Below are positions 1 through 8,784 of a stretch of DNA of 64,000 nt, in pieces. The notes beneath the pieces were generated by a model that was given only the letters and a program-made list of their open reading frames with translations, did not search any database and was not told the origin of the DNA. Origin of the DNA: Spirosoma sordidisoli (GTDB lineage: Bacteria; Bacteroidota; Bacteroidia; Cytophagales; Spirosomataceae); assembly GCF_004138325.1 (NCBI RefSeq), contig NZ_SBLB01000001.1, forward strand, positions 975,855-1,039,854, given 5' to 3'. Position 1 is the first letter of the stretch; every line of letters begins with the position of its first letter. A program made the position numbers and the translations under genes.

Positions 1-1736
1 ACATCCGGACCGAGTTTTCGGCTAAGGTCAGCCAGGAGCTTACCCTCTTCATGGTACTGGCATTTGTGGTTACGGCGCTAATTCTGGTTTATTTTTTCCG
101 GTCGCTGACGGTCATGATCGCGGCTGCGCTGGTGGTAGGCATCGGGGTGGTCTGGGTAACCGGCTACATTGTTCTCTTCGGCTACGACATTACGATCCTA
201 ACGGGTCTGCTGCCCCCGCTCATCATCGTGATCGGGATTCCGAACGTTATTTTCCTGCTCAACCGCTACCACGAAGAGCTGAACCGACGGCACCAGAAAG
301 ACGACGCGCTCCGGATTGCCATCGAAAAGGTAGGCGAAACGACTTTTTTCGCCAACGTAACCACGAGTATCGGCTTCTTCGTTTTCTACTTCACGGCCAG
401 TCCGCTGCTGCTGCAGTTCGGGCTGGTAGCGGCCTTTGGTATCATGACGACCTATGCCGTATCACTGATTCTGATTCCGATTATTTTCAGCTACCTGCCG
501 GCCCCTTCGCCTAAACAGCGCGGCCACCTCGACCGGCGTCGGGTCACGAGTTTTCTCGGCTGGGTCGATCAGCTGGTCCGCACGCGTCGTACGGCTATCT
601 ATGGCTTCATTGCGGTTGTAACGGCGGTATCGATATTTTTTGCCCTGCGGATCAATGCCATTGGGTACGTGGTTGATGACCTGCCGGCCAACGATCCCAT
701 CTACGCGGATCTTAAATGGATCGAGAGTCGGTTTAAAGGGGTTATGCCGTTCGAGGTGAGTATCGACACCAAACGGCCCGGCCGGGTACTGACCCCCCAG
801 ACGCTGAGCAAAATCCGCCTGCTCGAGCGCGAGTTCAGCCAGTACAGTGAGTTTACGCGCCCGCTGTCGCTGGCCGAAGCGGTCAAGTTTTTTTACCAGG
901 CCTACCGCGGGGGCGACCCCAAGTATTATGCGCTGCCCGGCGCGCTCGAACTGGGACAGCTGGCCAGTTATGCGCCCCAGCTGAAGGGGTCAGAAAGTCG
1001 CTTCAAAGGCTACCTGGACAGCACCCGCCGGTATACGCGCGTTAGTTTCCAGATGCCCGATGTGGGAACTGTCCGTACCACCGAGCTACTGAGCCGGCTC
1101 CAGCCGAAAGTGGATTCGATTTTTAATATAGACCGCGAAACGGGCCAGCGCGTAGCTGCCGATGAGCAGTATGACGTCAGCATCACCGGCAACAGCGTGG
1201 TTTTTACCCGCGGCAACGATTACCTGCTGAAAAACCTGGCCGAAAGCACCATGCTAGCCATTCTGCTGGTTTCGGTCATCCTGATTATTCTCCTGCGCGA
1301 TATCCGGCTGAGCCTGATCGCCATTCTGCCCAGTGTGGTCCCCCTCATCGTTACGGCCGGGATCATGGGCTTCTTCGACATCCACCTCAAACCCTCGACC
1401 ATTCTGATCTTCAGCATTGCCTTCGGCATATCTTCCGACGGCACCATCTATTTCATCACCAAATACCGCGACGAGCTTCGGAATGGGAAACACTCGCTGA
1501 CGCAGGCCGTATCGGAAACCATTCGGTATACCGGCCTGAGCATGTTCTACACGGCCATTATCCTGTTTGCGGGCTTCGCCATCTTTACGGCATCGACCTT
1601 TCAGGGAACCATTGCGCTCGGCATTCTGGTGTCCATCACCCTGCTGATGGGTATGGCTTCCAATCTGATTCTGCTGCCGGCCTTTCTGCTAACGGTCGAC
1701 AAGCGCCGGAAAGCCACTGTGCCGAGCCAGTCGTAG
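1..1736 (+). CDS. RND/MMPL-family transporter, 5'-truncated by the window edge
   Basis: The reading frame is open from base 3 with no stop, so the gene begins upstream. The first ATG at 51 lies inside a membrane helix and is not a natural start. The visible ~577 residues hold the rest of the first transmembrane bundle, a soluble extracytoplasmic domain (about residues 205-395 counted from that ATG), and a second bundle of about five helices. The cytoplasmic stretch NRYHEELNRR after a helix and the GTIYFITKYRDE segment are typical of RND/MMPL exporters in Bacteroidota. Full-length relatives are near 770-800 residues, so roughly the first quarter is missing. The substrate cannot be told; hopanoid, lipid or drug export are family possibilities. 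The stop directly abuts the stop of the convergent esterase gene. Confidence 0.85.
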   Translation, partial: IRTEFSAKVSQELTLFMVLAFVVTALILVYFFRSLTVMIAAALVVGIGVVWVTGYIVLFGYDITILTGLLPPLIIVIGIPNVIFLLNRYHEELNRRHQKDDALRIAIEKVGETTFFANVTTSIGFFVFYFTASPLLLQFGLVAAFGIMTTYAVSLILIPIIFSYLPAPSPKQRGHLDRRRVTSFLGWVDQLVRTRRTAIYGFIAVVTAVSIFFALRINAIGYVVDDLPANDPIYADLKWIESRFKGVMPFEVSIDTKRPGRVLTPQTLSKIRLLEREFSQYSEFTRPLSLAEAVKFFYQAYRGGDPKYYALPGALELGQLASYAPQLKGSESRFKGYLDSTRRYTRVSFQMPDVGTVRTTELLSRLQPKVDSIFNIDRETGQRVAADEQYDVSITGNSVVFTRGNDYLLKNLAESTMLAILLVSVILIILLRDIRLSLIAILPSVVPLIVTAGIMGFFDIHLKPSTILIFSIAFGISSDGTIYFITKYRDELRNGKHSLTQAVSETIRYTGLSMFYTAIILFAGFAIFTASTFQGTIALGILVSITLLMGMASNLILLPAFLLTVDKRRKATVPSQS

Positions 1737-3800
1737 TCAGGGAAGCGTTGGCGGATGAATTGACAGATCCAGTTGGGCAGTATCGTCTTCGCCGTTGGTA
1801 TAGCCGTTTCCCGGTCTGGAATCGGGGTCGGTGACGGCTGCGGTCTGTATCTCTGCGTTCAGTCGGGCCCGGCCCAGCGGGGTTGAGACCGTGACTCTGA
1901 ATGAGAGTGTGGCTGACCGGCCAGCCGCCAGATCGCTGATGGTGCCGCTGACCAGTCCGCTCACCGCCGTCATGCCGGGGCCATCCAGAAACGACAGGGC
2001 GGCCGGTAACGCACACCCCACCCGAACGCTCCCCGACGAACGGCCGCCCCGGTTGGTGACGACCAGACTAATCGATAGCAGTCCCCCGGTTCGTACAGAA
2101 AGCCGGCTGGTTATCAGTTGCAGGCTCAGGTCGGCCGTGTTGGGGTCCGGGACGGGCTGGTTCGAAGCAACGGCAGGCAACGGGTCGGCATTGACCGAAA
2201 CGGGAACGCTGTATACCTGCCCGGCCGATCCCCGGGTTCGAAACGTGACCTGCGCCAGATCATCCTGACCATCGCCAATGCTCGTATTAGGCTGCGAATC
2301 GACGTCCAGCTGATCGGCCCTGACAATTTCGGCCGCCAGCTGGTAAACCCCTTCCTGCGTGGGCTGAACCAGGAAGGTTACCGAACGCGGCACCGACGGC
2401 TGTACTTCCGGCAGTTTGATCAGAATCAGCCCCCGTTTATGGGTCACCTCTCCCCCCTGTATAAAGGCTAGCGCCGGGGGCAGATTACACCGCAACCAGA
2501 CGCTCGTGGCGGTACGTGGCCCCGTGTTATCGACCATCAGGCTAACCCGAACCGGTGTGTTCAGGGCCGGGCTGGTTTGGTCGGTATACATGCGTAGACT
2601 CAGGTCCGTACTCGTTATGGCCGAAGGCAGACGGGGCTGGGTGTTCTGAAAGAACGCATCGGTCAGCGAGCCGTTCCAGGCATCGCCCACCTGCCGCAGC
2701 CCATCGCCGGATAAATGAACTCCATCGGTACGGGGCATCTGAATGCCGTCGGTATTCGGGCCGGGATACACCCCGCTGACCTGCTGGATAACCTGATTCT
2801 GGGCGTTGATAACCGGCGCGTACTGCGTCAGATGGTAATTCAGGTACAGATTGTTATCCATCGACGCCCGCGCTACTACCCAGGGCAGGGTAAACCCGGC
2901 ATCGGCCCGACACTGCGCGATGACCGTTTGCAGATCAGCCGCATACCGGGAAGCCGACGGGTCGGTATCGTAAAACTCCGATTCGCCCTGGTGCCAGAGT
3001 ACGGCCCGCAAGCCCGTCAGGGGCGCATAGTCCTGTACGACGCGCTTCAGATTGCCGTAGGGCATGCCCGGCCGAAAATAATCGCCCCCCGACGTAGCGG
3101 TACTATCGACGGTAATGCTTTCGCGCCAGTTGCGGACGGCCGTACCGGACCAGGCCGTATTGTAGAACAGGATCGGCACGTTCAGCCGGGCCGCCAGCAG
3201 ATCGCCCAGCCGACCCCAGTTCCAGGCCGTCTGACCACGCGGACCGACGGTACCCGTAGCCGACAGGGGCGCTCCGGTAAACGGAATCGGCAGCCGGATG
3301 GTATCGTTCAGGTTAAAGTGCGGACTGCCAACCACCCGCTCATCGGCCGGGTTAACGGCATCCCGGTTCCGGATCCCCTGCCCGTTCGACTGGCCCGCAA
3401 CGACAAACACCTCGCCCACGCCCACCGGCTTTACCTCCGCCACGTCCGTAACCAACCCGCTGCGCCAGGCCCGCACCTCGACCCGGTACCAGCCCCCGCT
3501 AACCGTCAGCCGACCCCCAAAATGGCCCTGGGCGGGCGCTGCGTCGAGCAGAACCCAACCGGTAGCCTGCCCCTGTCCCGGATTCATCTCCGTCAGACGA
3601 GCTTCTACCTGATCCGTCAGCGCCGGACAAAGCCCCAGGATCGACAGGGTTGTCTGGTTATTGTTGCCGCGCTGAAACACCAACCGGGCCGTCGGGAAGG
3701 TAATTGTCAGCTGCGCGTTACAGACAAACACAATTAACAGAAGTACTCCAGACAGACCAACCCGCTTGCCGAGCATCACATGGGACTTATAGAGCGGCAT
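1737..3800 (-). CDS. Secreted SASA-type (sialate O-acetylesterase-like) esterase with two DUF11-like domains
   Basis: The 687-residue protein has a hydrophobic signal sequence near residues 10-29. An SGNH/SASA esterase core follows: GQSNGQG places the nucleophile at Ser138, WHQGESE is at about 269-275, and the DGVH block gives Asp359/His362 as the likely catalytic pair. Two repeats of about 85 residues in the C-terminal half (about 404-490 and 558-640) look like DUF11/CARDB beta-sandwich domains: each has a TDLSL(R/Q) start and an NTG or NRG motif. Known SASA enzymes remove O-acetyl groups from sugars; the substrate here is unknown. Met9 is an alternative start that gives a more ordinary signal peptide. 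There is no C-terminal sorting domain, so the protein is probably periplasmic or free. It faces the transporter tail to tail with no spacer. Confidence 0.82.
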   Translation of the reverse strand: MPLYKSHVMLGKRVGLSGVLLLIVFVCNAQLTITFPTARLVFQRGNNNQTTLSILGLCPALTDQVEARLTEMNPGQGQATGWVLLDAAPAQGHFGGRLTVSGGWYRVEVRAWRSGLVTDVAEVKPVGVGEVFVVAGQSNGQGIRNRDAVNPADERVVGSPHFNLNDTIRLPIPFTGAPLSATGTVGPRGQTAWNWGRLGDLLAARLNVPILFYNTAWSGTAVRNWRESITVDSTATSGGDYFRPGMPYGNLKRVVQDYAPLTGLRAVLWHQGESEFYDTDPSASRYAADLQTVIAQCRADAGFTLPWVVARASMDNNLYLNYHLTQYAPVINAQNQVIQQVSGVYPGPNTDGIQMPRTDGVHLSGDGLRQVGDAWNGSLTDAFFQNTQPRLPSAITSTDLSLRMYTDQTSPALNTPVRVSLMVDNTGPRTATSVWLRCNLPPALAFIQGGEVTHKRGLILIKLPEVQPSVPRSVTFLVQPTQEGVYQLAAEIVRADQLDVDSQPNTSIGDGQDDLAQVTFRTRGSAGQVYSVPVSVNADPLPAVASNQPVPDPNTADLSLQLITSRLSVRTGGLLSISLVVTNRGGRSSGSVRVGCALPAALSFLDGPGMTAVSGLVSGTISDLAAGRSATLSFRVTVSTPLGRARLNAEIQTAAVTDPDSRPGNGYTNGEDDTAQLDLSIHPPTLP

Positions 3801-3901
3801 AATTCATCAGAATAGACACAAAAATTTGCTTCTATCTGACGGAAGACAACTCTATAAGACACTATTTACTATATGGTCTATTTATCAACTATTTATTTCT
3901 C

Positions 3902-4204
3902 TTAACTGTCTTCCAGTAACGTATCAAATGATACAAACTGCCCTCCGAACCGATGCTGAATGCGTTGCTGCATGGTTTCAGCGTGTTGGGCCAGATAGGC
4001 TTCGTACTCGGTCCGGCTGTTGAAGTTAAGCTGTAGGGAATAGGTAACGCCCCCGTTGTCAAGCTCCGTCAGCAGGCGAAGCAGGCGATGATCGACCGTA
4101 AGCCCCGTTGCTTTAACGGCTGGCAGATAGAACGCTTTGATCCAGCGCAGCCAGTCGGTGGCCACTTCCTGGGCCACGCTATAGGTTGTGTTATAAAGAA
4201 TCAT
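3902..4204 (-). CDS. DUF4286 family protein
   Basis: This small cytoplasmic protein of about 100 residues starts MILYNTTYSV. It is a single alpha/beta domain ending in a YEAYLAQHAETMQQRI helix, matching the DUF4286 family that is widespread in Bacteroidota. No catalytic residues are recognisable and no function is established. I chose the ATG at 4204 because family members begin MI(I/L)YN; a second in-frame ATG two codons upstream (4210) is possible. It is divergent from the membrane protein at 4291, with which it shares an 86-bp promoter gap. Confidence 0.8.
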   Translation of the reverse strand: MILYNTTYSVAQEVATDWLRWIKAFYLPAVKATGLTVDHRLLRLLTELDNGGVTYSLQLNFNSRTEYEAYLAQHAETMQQRIQHRFGGQFVSFDTLLEDS

Positions 4205-4290
4205 ACCCATTCAACGCAGGCGGGTCAGTGTAAGTTGACCATTTGGTTGTTTCTTTGCCGAAACAAATCGATTCATCAAACCTACTTTTT

Positions 4291-4725
4291 ATGTATCCCG
4301 GATTAGTACACGCCCACTCAGGCCTCCGCTGGATTGCGCTCATCCTGCTGCTGGCTGCCGTGGCTGTTGCCATTGGCAAGTGGCAGGGTCGCAGCGGCTA
4401 TACCGATGGTAACCGCAAACTGTATTTATTTACGCTGATTGCGGTTCATACCCAGCTGCTTATCGGACTGGTGCTTTACTTCATTAGCCCGTTGGTAAAC
4501 TTTAGTATGCTGAGTGACAAACTGTATCGATTCTATACCGTTGAGCACACGACGGGTATGCTGATCGCCATTGTGCTGATCACGATCGGTTACTCCCGCT
4601 CAAAACGGGCAACTGACCCCACCACGAAGCAGCGGCTGGTTGGCATCTTCTACGGTCTTGGTCTACTGCTCATTCTGGCTTCTATTCCCTGGCCGTTCCG
4701 TATTCCGGGCGCCGGCTGGTTCTAA
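4291..4725 (+). CDS. Four-helix integral membrane protein, cytochrome b561-like in layout
   Basis: The 144-residue protein begins MYPGLVHAHSGLRWIAL. It has four hydrophobic helices (about 14-33, 48-68, 83-105 and 115-135). Conserved-looking histidines occur near the first helix (VHAHSG), in the second (AVHTQLL) and in the third (VEHTTGM). Paired histidines in a four-helix bundle could ligate haem, but this is inference. Related small proteins in Cytophagales are usually annotated as hypothetical membrane proteins. The in-frame upstream ATG at 4243 would add a non-hydrophobic leader, so 4291 is preferred. A clear terminator follows at 4731-4770, so it is probably monocistronic. Confidence 0.7.
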   Translation: MYPGLVHAHSGLRWIALILLLAAVAVAIGKWQGRSGYTDGNRKLYLFTLIAVHTQLLIGLVLYFISPLVNFSMLSDKLYRFYTVEHTTGMLIAIVLITIGYSRSKRATDPTTKQRLVGIFYGLGLLLILASIPWPFRIPGAGWF

Positions 4726-4730
4726 AAAAC

Positions 4731-4770
4731 AAACCCGTCTTCGGCTAGAATCATCGCTGGAGACGGGTTT
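4731..4770 (+). terminator. Intrinsic terminator after the membrane protein
   Basis: A perfect 10-bp inverted repeat (AAACCCGTCT / AGACGGGTTT) encloses a 20-nt loop 5 bases after the stop codon. The right arm ends in TTT and runs into an AT-rich tract. Confidence 0.75.
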
Positions 4771-4986
4771 ATTCTATTATTTCTATAGATATATTATTAA
4801 AATTGTATTAAATATACTTTCTTTCACACTACGACTACCCAGCTATATCATCTAACTATCAGTTAGTTACAAATTATGGCATTACGTATGTGCCAAAAGT
4901 TGTGTGGAAATCTTTCCTCAATTATTTGGCATTTATTCCACAACTGCCTACTTTTATATCAAGTAATTTGTACCTAACCTTTGATC
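4771..4986. promoter_or_regulatory. AT-rich gap with nested inverted repeats before the NlpC/P60 gene
   Basis: This 216-bp stretch is much more AT-rich than its surroundings. Between 4891 and 4945 it holds nested inverted repeats: TGCCAAA (4891) pairs with TTTGGCA (4925); AGTTGTGTGGAA (4898) imperfectly with TTCCACAACT (4936-4945); and GGAAA/TTTCC forms a short hairpin inside. TAACCTTTG at 4975-4983 resembles a Bacteroidota -7 element with one extra base and lies just before the start codon. It probably contains the promoter and perhaps an operator. Confidence 0.45.
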
Positions 4987-5583
4987 ATGATGATAAAAAT
5001 GCTCCTGGCAGTAGCATGTTCTGTCTCGTTTAGCATCGTTCAGGCACAAAACGTACCCACCGTCACTCCACATTCACCCACCGTACCTGACATTTCCACC
5101 GTAGCTTACCCTGTACCCACCGTCACTTCTACTAAGCCCACCGTTCACTTAACCGCTCCATCGTTTTACGAACAGATTCCGCTCGTCAACGAGGTTATCG
5201 GCTTCGCTAAAAAGCATCTTTCCATTCGGTACCGGTCTGGCGGCACCAGCACACGCGGGTTTGACTGTTCGGGTTTTACCCGCTTTTGTTTTAGCCACTT
5301 CGGACTCAGCCTGCCTCATTCCAGCGCTGCCCAGGGTAACGTTGGTCATGCCGTCGACAAATCCGACGCGCAACCCGGCGACCTTATTCTCTTTAAAGGA
5401 CACAGTTCAGGGGGCAACCGCATTGGTCACGTTGGTCTGATTACGGAAGTGATCGGAGACCGTATCAAATTCATCCACTCGGCCTGGAACGGGGGCGTCC
5501 GGTATGACTACCTGCACGCCGATTATTACCAGCGTCGGTTCATGGGCGTTCGGCGGGTTGTTACCCTACTGGCCGAGAAATAG
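4987..5583 (+). CDS. Secreted C40-family NlpC/P60 peptidase
   Basis: The 198-residue protein has a signal peptide ending at about QAQ (residues 19-21), a low-complexity linker rich in PTV motifs (about 24-53), and an NlpC/P60 domain. The catalytic residues are Cys94 in FDCSGF, His148 in IGHVGL and the third polar residue His164 in FIHSAW. The PGDLILF motif between them is typical. Such enzymes cut peptidoglycan stem peptides (gamma-D-Glu-diaminopimelate bonds), so a role in cell-wall remodelling or muropeptide release in the periplasm is likely. The start is one of two adjacent ATGs at 4987 and 4990; an in-frame TTG at 4981 is less likely. A strong bidirectional terminator follows. Confidence 0.88.
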   Translation: MMIKMLLAVACSVSFSIVQAQNVPTVTPHSPTVPDISTVAYPVPTVTSTKPTVHLTAPSFYEQIPLVNEVIGFAKKHLSIRYRSGGTSTRGFDCSGFTRFCFSHFGLSLPHSSAAQGNVGHAVDKSDAQPGDLILFKGHSSGGNRIGHVGLITEVIGDRIKFIHSAWNGGVRYDYLHADYYQRRFMGVRRVVTLLAEK

Positions 5584-5610
5584 CACTGTAACTGCTTTAT
5601 CTGATTATAA

Positions 5611-5640
5611 AAATAAAGCGGCTCAAGGGCCGCTTTATTT
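5611..5640. terminator. Bidirectional terminator shared by the NlpC/P60 gene and argB
   Basis: A perfect 12-bp stem (AAATAAAGCGGC / GCCGCTTTATTT) with a 6-nt loop has A/T-rich ends on both strands. The argB stop codon lies inside the right arm, so one hairpin serves the two convergent genes. Confidence 0.85.
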
Positions 5641-6420
5641 GTTTAGGGTCGTGCCAGCCCCACCACCCGTTACGGCAGCCCCCAGCTCGTCGGCATGGCA
5701 GATCACCACCCGGGCTACGCCGTTATCCAGCGCCCGAAACGCATTGTCCAGCTTGGGAATCATGCCTTTATTGATAGCCCCGGCGGCTTTGTAATCCGCG
5801 TAAGAGGTCGGGTTTAGCGCCGGAATAACACTATCGTCGTTGGCAGGATCGGCCAGTACGCCCCGCTTCTCGAAACAATAGACCAGCGTTACGGTATCGT
5901 GCCGGGCCAGATCGACCGCAATGGCCGAGGCCATGGTGTCGGCATTAGTGTTCAGCAGACCGCCCTGGTTGTCGTAGCTGATGGGCGCAATAACCGGGGT
6001 CAGGCTCTGGCGCAGGAAGAACTGAATCTGCCCGGCATTGACTTCATCCAGATCGCCTACAAAGCCGTAATCAATGGCCCCGACCGGCCGCTTGTGCGCC
6101 AGTACGATTCGGGCATCGGCGCCGGTGAGACCAATGGCGTTGCAGTCCAGCGTCTGAAGCTTTGCCACGATCTGTTTGTTGACCAAACCACCGTATACCA
6201 TCGTAACAACGTCCAGCATAGGCTGGTCGGTAATGCGCCGGCCTTCTACCATGGTGGTCTGAACGCCCAGCTTCTCGGCAACCTGGGTAGCTATTTTACC
6301 GCCACCGTGTACCAGCAGCCTGGAGCCGGGCAACCCGGCGAAGGCGGTCAGAAAACGCAGCAGGGCGTCGGGATTATCGATGACGTTACCGCCAATTTTT
6401 ACTACGGTCAGGTTATTCAT
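5635..6420 (-). CDS. argB: Acetylglutamate kinase (possibly N-acylglutamate)
   Basis: The 261-residue amino-acid kinase phosphorylates N-acetylglutamate (or N-succinylglutamate) in arginine biosynthesis. The N-terminus VVKIGGNVID carries the phosphate-binding Lys and glycine loop, HGGGK is the acyl-glutamate/ATP loop, GLTGADA follows, and the C-terminal KGMIPKL segment contains a second conserved Lys. The length is right for the compact Bacteroidota form. It is the last gene of the argD-argF'-argB run, 79 bp after argF', all leftward. If the transcarbamylase uses succinyl intermediates, this kinase would too; the sequence alone does not decide. Confidence 0.93.
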   Translation of the reverse strand: MNNLTVVKIGGNVIDNPDALLRFLTAFAGLPGSRLLVHGGGKIATQVAEKLGVQTTMVEGRRITDQPMLDVVTMVYGGLVNKQIVAKLQTLDCNAIGLTGADARIVLAHKRPVGAIDYGFVGDLDEVNAGQIQFFLRQSLTPVIAPISYDNQGGLLNTNADTMASAIAVDLARHDTVTLVYCFEKRGVLADPANDDSVIPALNPTSYADYKAAGAINKGMIPKLDNAFRALDNGVARVVICHADELGAAVTGGGAGTTLNK

Positions 6421-6499
6421 GCCAGACTAGCATACAGCCGGTTCGGGCAGGCTCTACGCAGCTAAGCTGCGTAAAGTACCCCCGCCCTACCGGCTGTGA

Positions 6500-7459
6500 T
6501 CAATAGGTTTTAAGAATTTCTTTCAGTACCGCCTGGGCCGACCACTCCCGGTTAGCCGCCTGTTCGATCACCAGCGACTGCGGCCCATCCAGCACGGCAT
6601 CGGCCACTTTCAGGTTACGCCGAACGGGCAGGCAGTGCATGAACTTCCCCGCGTTGGTGCGAACCATATCGTCCATCGTAACGGCCCAGGACGGATCGTG
6701 GGTCAGCACCTGCCCGTAGTTAGTATAGGATGACCAGTTTTTTCCGTAGATGAAATCGGCTCCGGCAAAGGCTTCGTCGCGGTCGTAAATGACCCGGGCG
6801 TTACCCGCAAACTCGGGGGCCAGCTCATACCCTTGGGGATGGGTAATAACGAACTCGACATGACCCGACGCAGCCCGGGCGTTCATCCACTCACTGAACG
6901 AGTTGGCTACGGCCTGGGGCAGCGGCTTGAAATGAGGGAGCCAGGTCAGTACCACTTTGGGACGGGCCACGGTCTTCGCTTCTTCGATCGTGATGCAGTC
7001 GGCCAGCGACTGCAGCGGATGCCGCGTGGCAGACTCCAGGTTCACGATCGGCACCCGGGCGTAGCGGGCAAACTGCTGCATAACCTGCTCGCGGTAGTCG
7101 CTGTCGCGGTCTTTCAGTTCGGCAAAGGCTCTGATGCCGATGATATCGCAATACCGGCCAATTACGGCAGCCGCTTCGCGAACGTGCTCTGCTTTATCGC
7201 CGTTCATCAGCACCCCTTCTTCCATCTCCAGTCCCCAGGAGTCCTGCCCGACGTTCATGATCATAACGTTCAGACCCAGGTTCTGGGCGGCTTTCTGGGT
7301 GCTGAGCCGCGTGCGCAGGCTGGAGTTGAAAAAGATCAGCCCGATGGTTTTGTTCTTACCCAGTAGCTGATCGGCAAACGGGTTGGCTTTGGCATCCCGG
7401 CCGGACTGAATGAGCGCGTCGAGGTCGGTTACGTCAGCGAGAGAAAGAAAGTTGGTCAT
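6500..7459 (-). CDS. argF': N-acylornithine transcarbamylase (acetyl- or succinylornithine type)
   Basis: The 319-residue enzyme transfers the carbamoyl group to an N-acylated ornithine. Carbamoyl-phosphate binding is in FFNSSLRTRLSTQ (about 43-55), HPLQSLAD follows in the middle, and HCLPVRR is at the C-terminal side. These match the Bacteroides-type enzyme rather than ordinary OTCase. Residue 90, in MNGDKAEH, is Ala. By my recollection of the family, this site is Pro90 in the Bacteroides fragilis succinylornithine enzyme and Glu (92) in the Xanthomonas acetylornithine enzyme, so this protein has neither diagnostic residue. It sits between argD (70 bp upstream) and argB (79 bp downstream), most likely one transcript. 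Confidence 0.93.
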   Translation of the reverse strand: MTNFLSLADVTDLDALIQSGRDAKANPFADQLLGKNKTIGLIFFNSSLRTRLSTQKAAQNLGLNVMIMNVGQDSWGLEMEEGVLMNGDKAEHVREAAAVIGRYCDIIGIRAFAELKDRDSDYREQVMQQFARYARVPIVNLESATRHPLQSLADCITIEEAKTVARPKVVLTWLPHFKPLPQAVANSFSEWMNARAASGHVEFVITHPQGYELAPEFAGNARVIYDRDEAFAGADFIYGKNWSSYTNYGQVLTHDPSWAVTMDDMVRTNAGKFMHCLPVRRNLKVADAVLDGPQSLVIEQAANREWSAQAVLKEILKTY

Positions 7460-7529
7460 AGTGTAGGGAAACGCGGAGCGCGCAAATCGGCATCGGCTGG
7501 CAGCGAGCCCGGCCGGACTAAAAACAAGA

Positions 7530-8669
7530 TTATAAGGAAACAGTCTGCTTCACCTCCTGCTGCAGGGCATCCAGGAACAGATCGGCTTCGTCGGTACCGA
7601 TGGCCAGCGAGGGCAGCAGCCGGATGGTGTTCTTACCGGCTACGCCCGTAAACTGCTTGTGTCCAAAGAGCAGCGCTTTCCGAAGGGCATCGACTGGGTA
7701 GTCGTATTCGATGCCGATCATCAGCCCGCGGCCACGCAGTTCTTTATAGCCACCAATCTGCCGGATACCGTTCATGAGATAATCGCCCATACGAACGGCG
7801 TTGTCGATCAGTCCTTCGTCGCGCATGATGTCGAGGACGGCAATAGCGGCCGTACAAGCCAGGTGGTTCCCGCCAAACGTCGTACCGAGCAGCCCGTAGC
7901 TGGCGTGGAACTTTGGCGAGATCAGGATACCCCCAATCGGGAACCCATTGCCCATTCCTTTGGCCATCGAGATGATATCGGCCTCGATACCGCTGAACTG
8001 GTGCGAAAAGAACCGCCCCGACCGGCCATATCCGCACTGAACCCCGTCCAGGATAAGTATAGCCCCCGTTTCGTCGCACCGACGGCGCAGCGTTTGCAGA
8101 AACTCATCAGTGGCTACGTGGATACCGCCAACGCCCTGAATGCCTTCGATAATAACCGCACAGGTCTCGCTGGTAATGGCGGCAACCGCAGCCGCTACGT
8201 CATTATAGGGCAGGAACCGAACGTGCTGGTTGTAGTTGACGGGCGCCACGATGGCCGGGTTGTCGGTAGCGGCAACGGCGCCGGCCGTACGACCATGGAA
8301 CGCTTTCGTAAACGCCACCACCTGGGTGCGGCCCGTATGAAACGACGCCAGCTTCAGCGCATTCTCGTTGGCTTCGGCCCCGGAATTACACAGAAACAGG
8401 GCGTAATCCGGATGGCCCGACAAATCGCCCAGTTTATCGGCCAGCTCCTGCTGCAGCGGAATCTTTACCGAGTTCGAATAAAACGAGATCCGGTGCAGCT
8501 GGTCGGTCAGCGCCTGTACGTACCGGGGGTGCGTATGCCCTACCGAGATAACGGCGTGGCCGCCGTACAGGTCCAGATAACGGGTGCCGTGGGCATCCCA
8601 GAGGTAGCTGCCCTCCGCCCGAACGGGTTCGATGTCGTAGAGGGGGTAAACGTTAAACAAGTCAGCCAT
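7530..8669 (-). CDS. argD: Acetylornithine (or N-acylornithine) aminotransferase
   Basis: The 379-residue class III PLP aminotransferase makes N-acylornithine from the semialdehyde and glutamate. The Schiff-base Lys is Lys237 in SMAKGMGNGFP. The cofactor Asp is in LILDGVQCGYGRSG (family norm DE(V/I)QTG, so Glu is replaced by Gly), and NSGAEANENALK binds phosphate. The true start is the ATG at 8669 (MADLFNVYPLYD); the longer frame begins with a TTG at 8681. It is the first gene of the argD-argF'-argB run. The hydrolase terminator lies about 60 bp upstream, so the promoter should lie in 8670-8727. Succinylornithine or GABA aminotransferase are close relatives, but context favours arginine synthesis. 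Confidence 0.92.
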   Translation of the reverse strand: MADLFNVYPLYDIEPVRAEGSYLWDAHGTRYLDLYGGHAVISVGHTHPRYVQALTDQLHRISFYSNSVKIPLQQELADKLGDLSGHPDYALFLCNSGAEANENALKLASFHTGRTQVVAFTKAFHGRTAGAVAATDNPAIVAPVNYNQHVRFLPYNDVAAAVAAITSETCAVIIEGIQGVGGIHVATDEFLQTLRRRCDETGAILILDGVQCGYGRSGRFFSHQFSGIEADIISMAKGMGNGFPIGGILISPKFHASYGLLGTTFGGNHLACTAAIAVLDIMRDEGLIDNAVRMGDYLMNGIRQIGGYKELRGRGLMIGIEYDYPVDALRKALLFGHKQFTGVAGKNTIRLLPSLAIGTDEADLFLDALQQEVKQTVSL

Positions 8670-8726
8670 TGGTCCGATCAATAATCCGTGGGTGCAAGTT
8701 TACGGATAATCGGGCGAAATGGGGTT

Positions 8727-8772
8727 CGGAAACACAAAAAGGAAGCCGTCGAGCCTCCTTTTTGTGTTTCCG
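8727..8772 (-). terminator. Terminator after the alpha/beta hydrolase gene
   Basis: A perfect 17-bp stem (arms 8727-8743 and 8756-8772, containing AACACAAAAAGGA and its complement) has a 12-nt loop, just beyond the hydrolase stop codon at 8785. Internal A/T runs supply a U-tract on the minus strand. Confidence 0.75.
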
Positions 8773-8784
8773 GAACGCCGGACT

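Noticed and set aside
2715..3737. Long open frame on the plus strand antisense to the SASA esterase
   Set aside because: The minus-strand frame has a signal peptide and catalytic motifs; the plus frame is Arg/Pro-rich with no domain, a GC-rich shadow.
7659..8684. 341-codon frame antisense to argD
   Set aside because: argD carries all PLP-site motifs on the minus strand.
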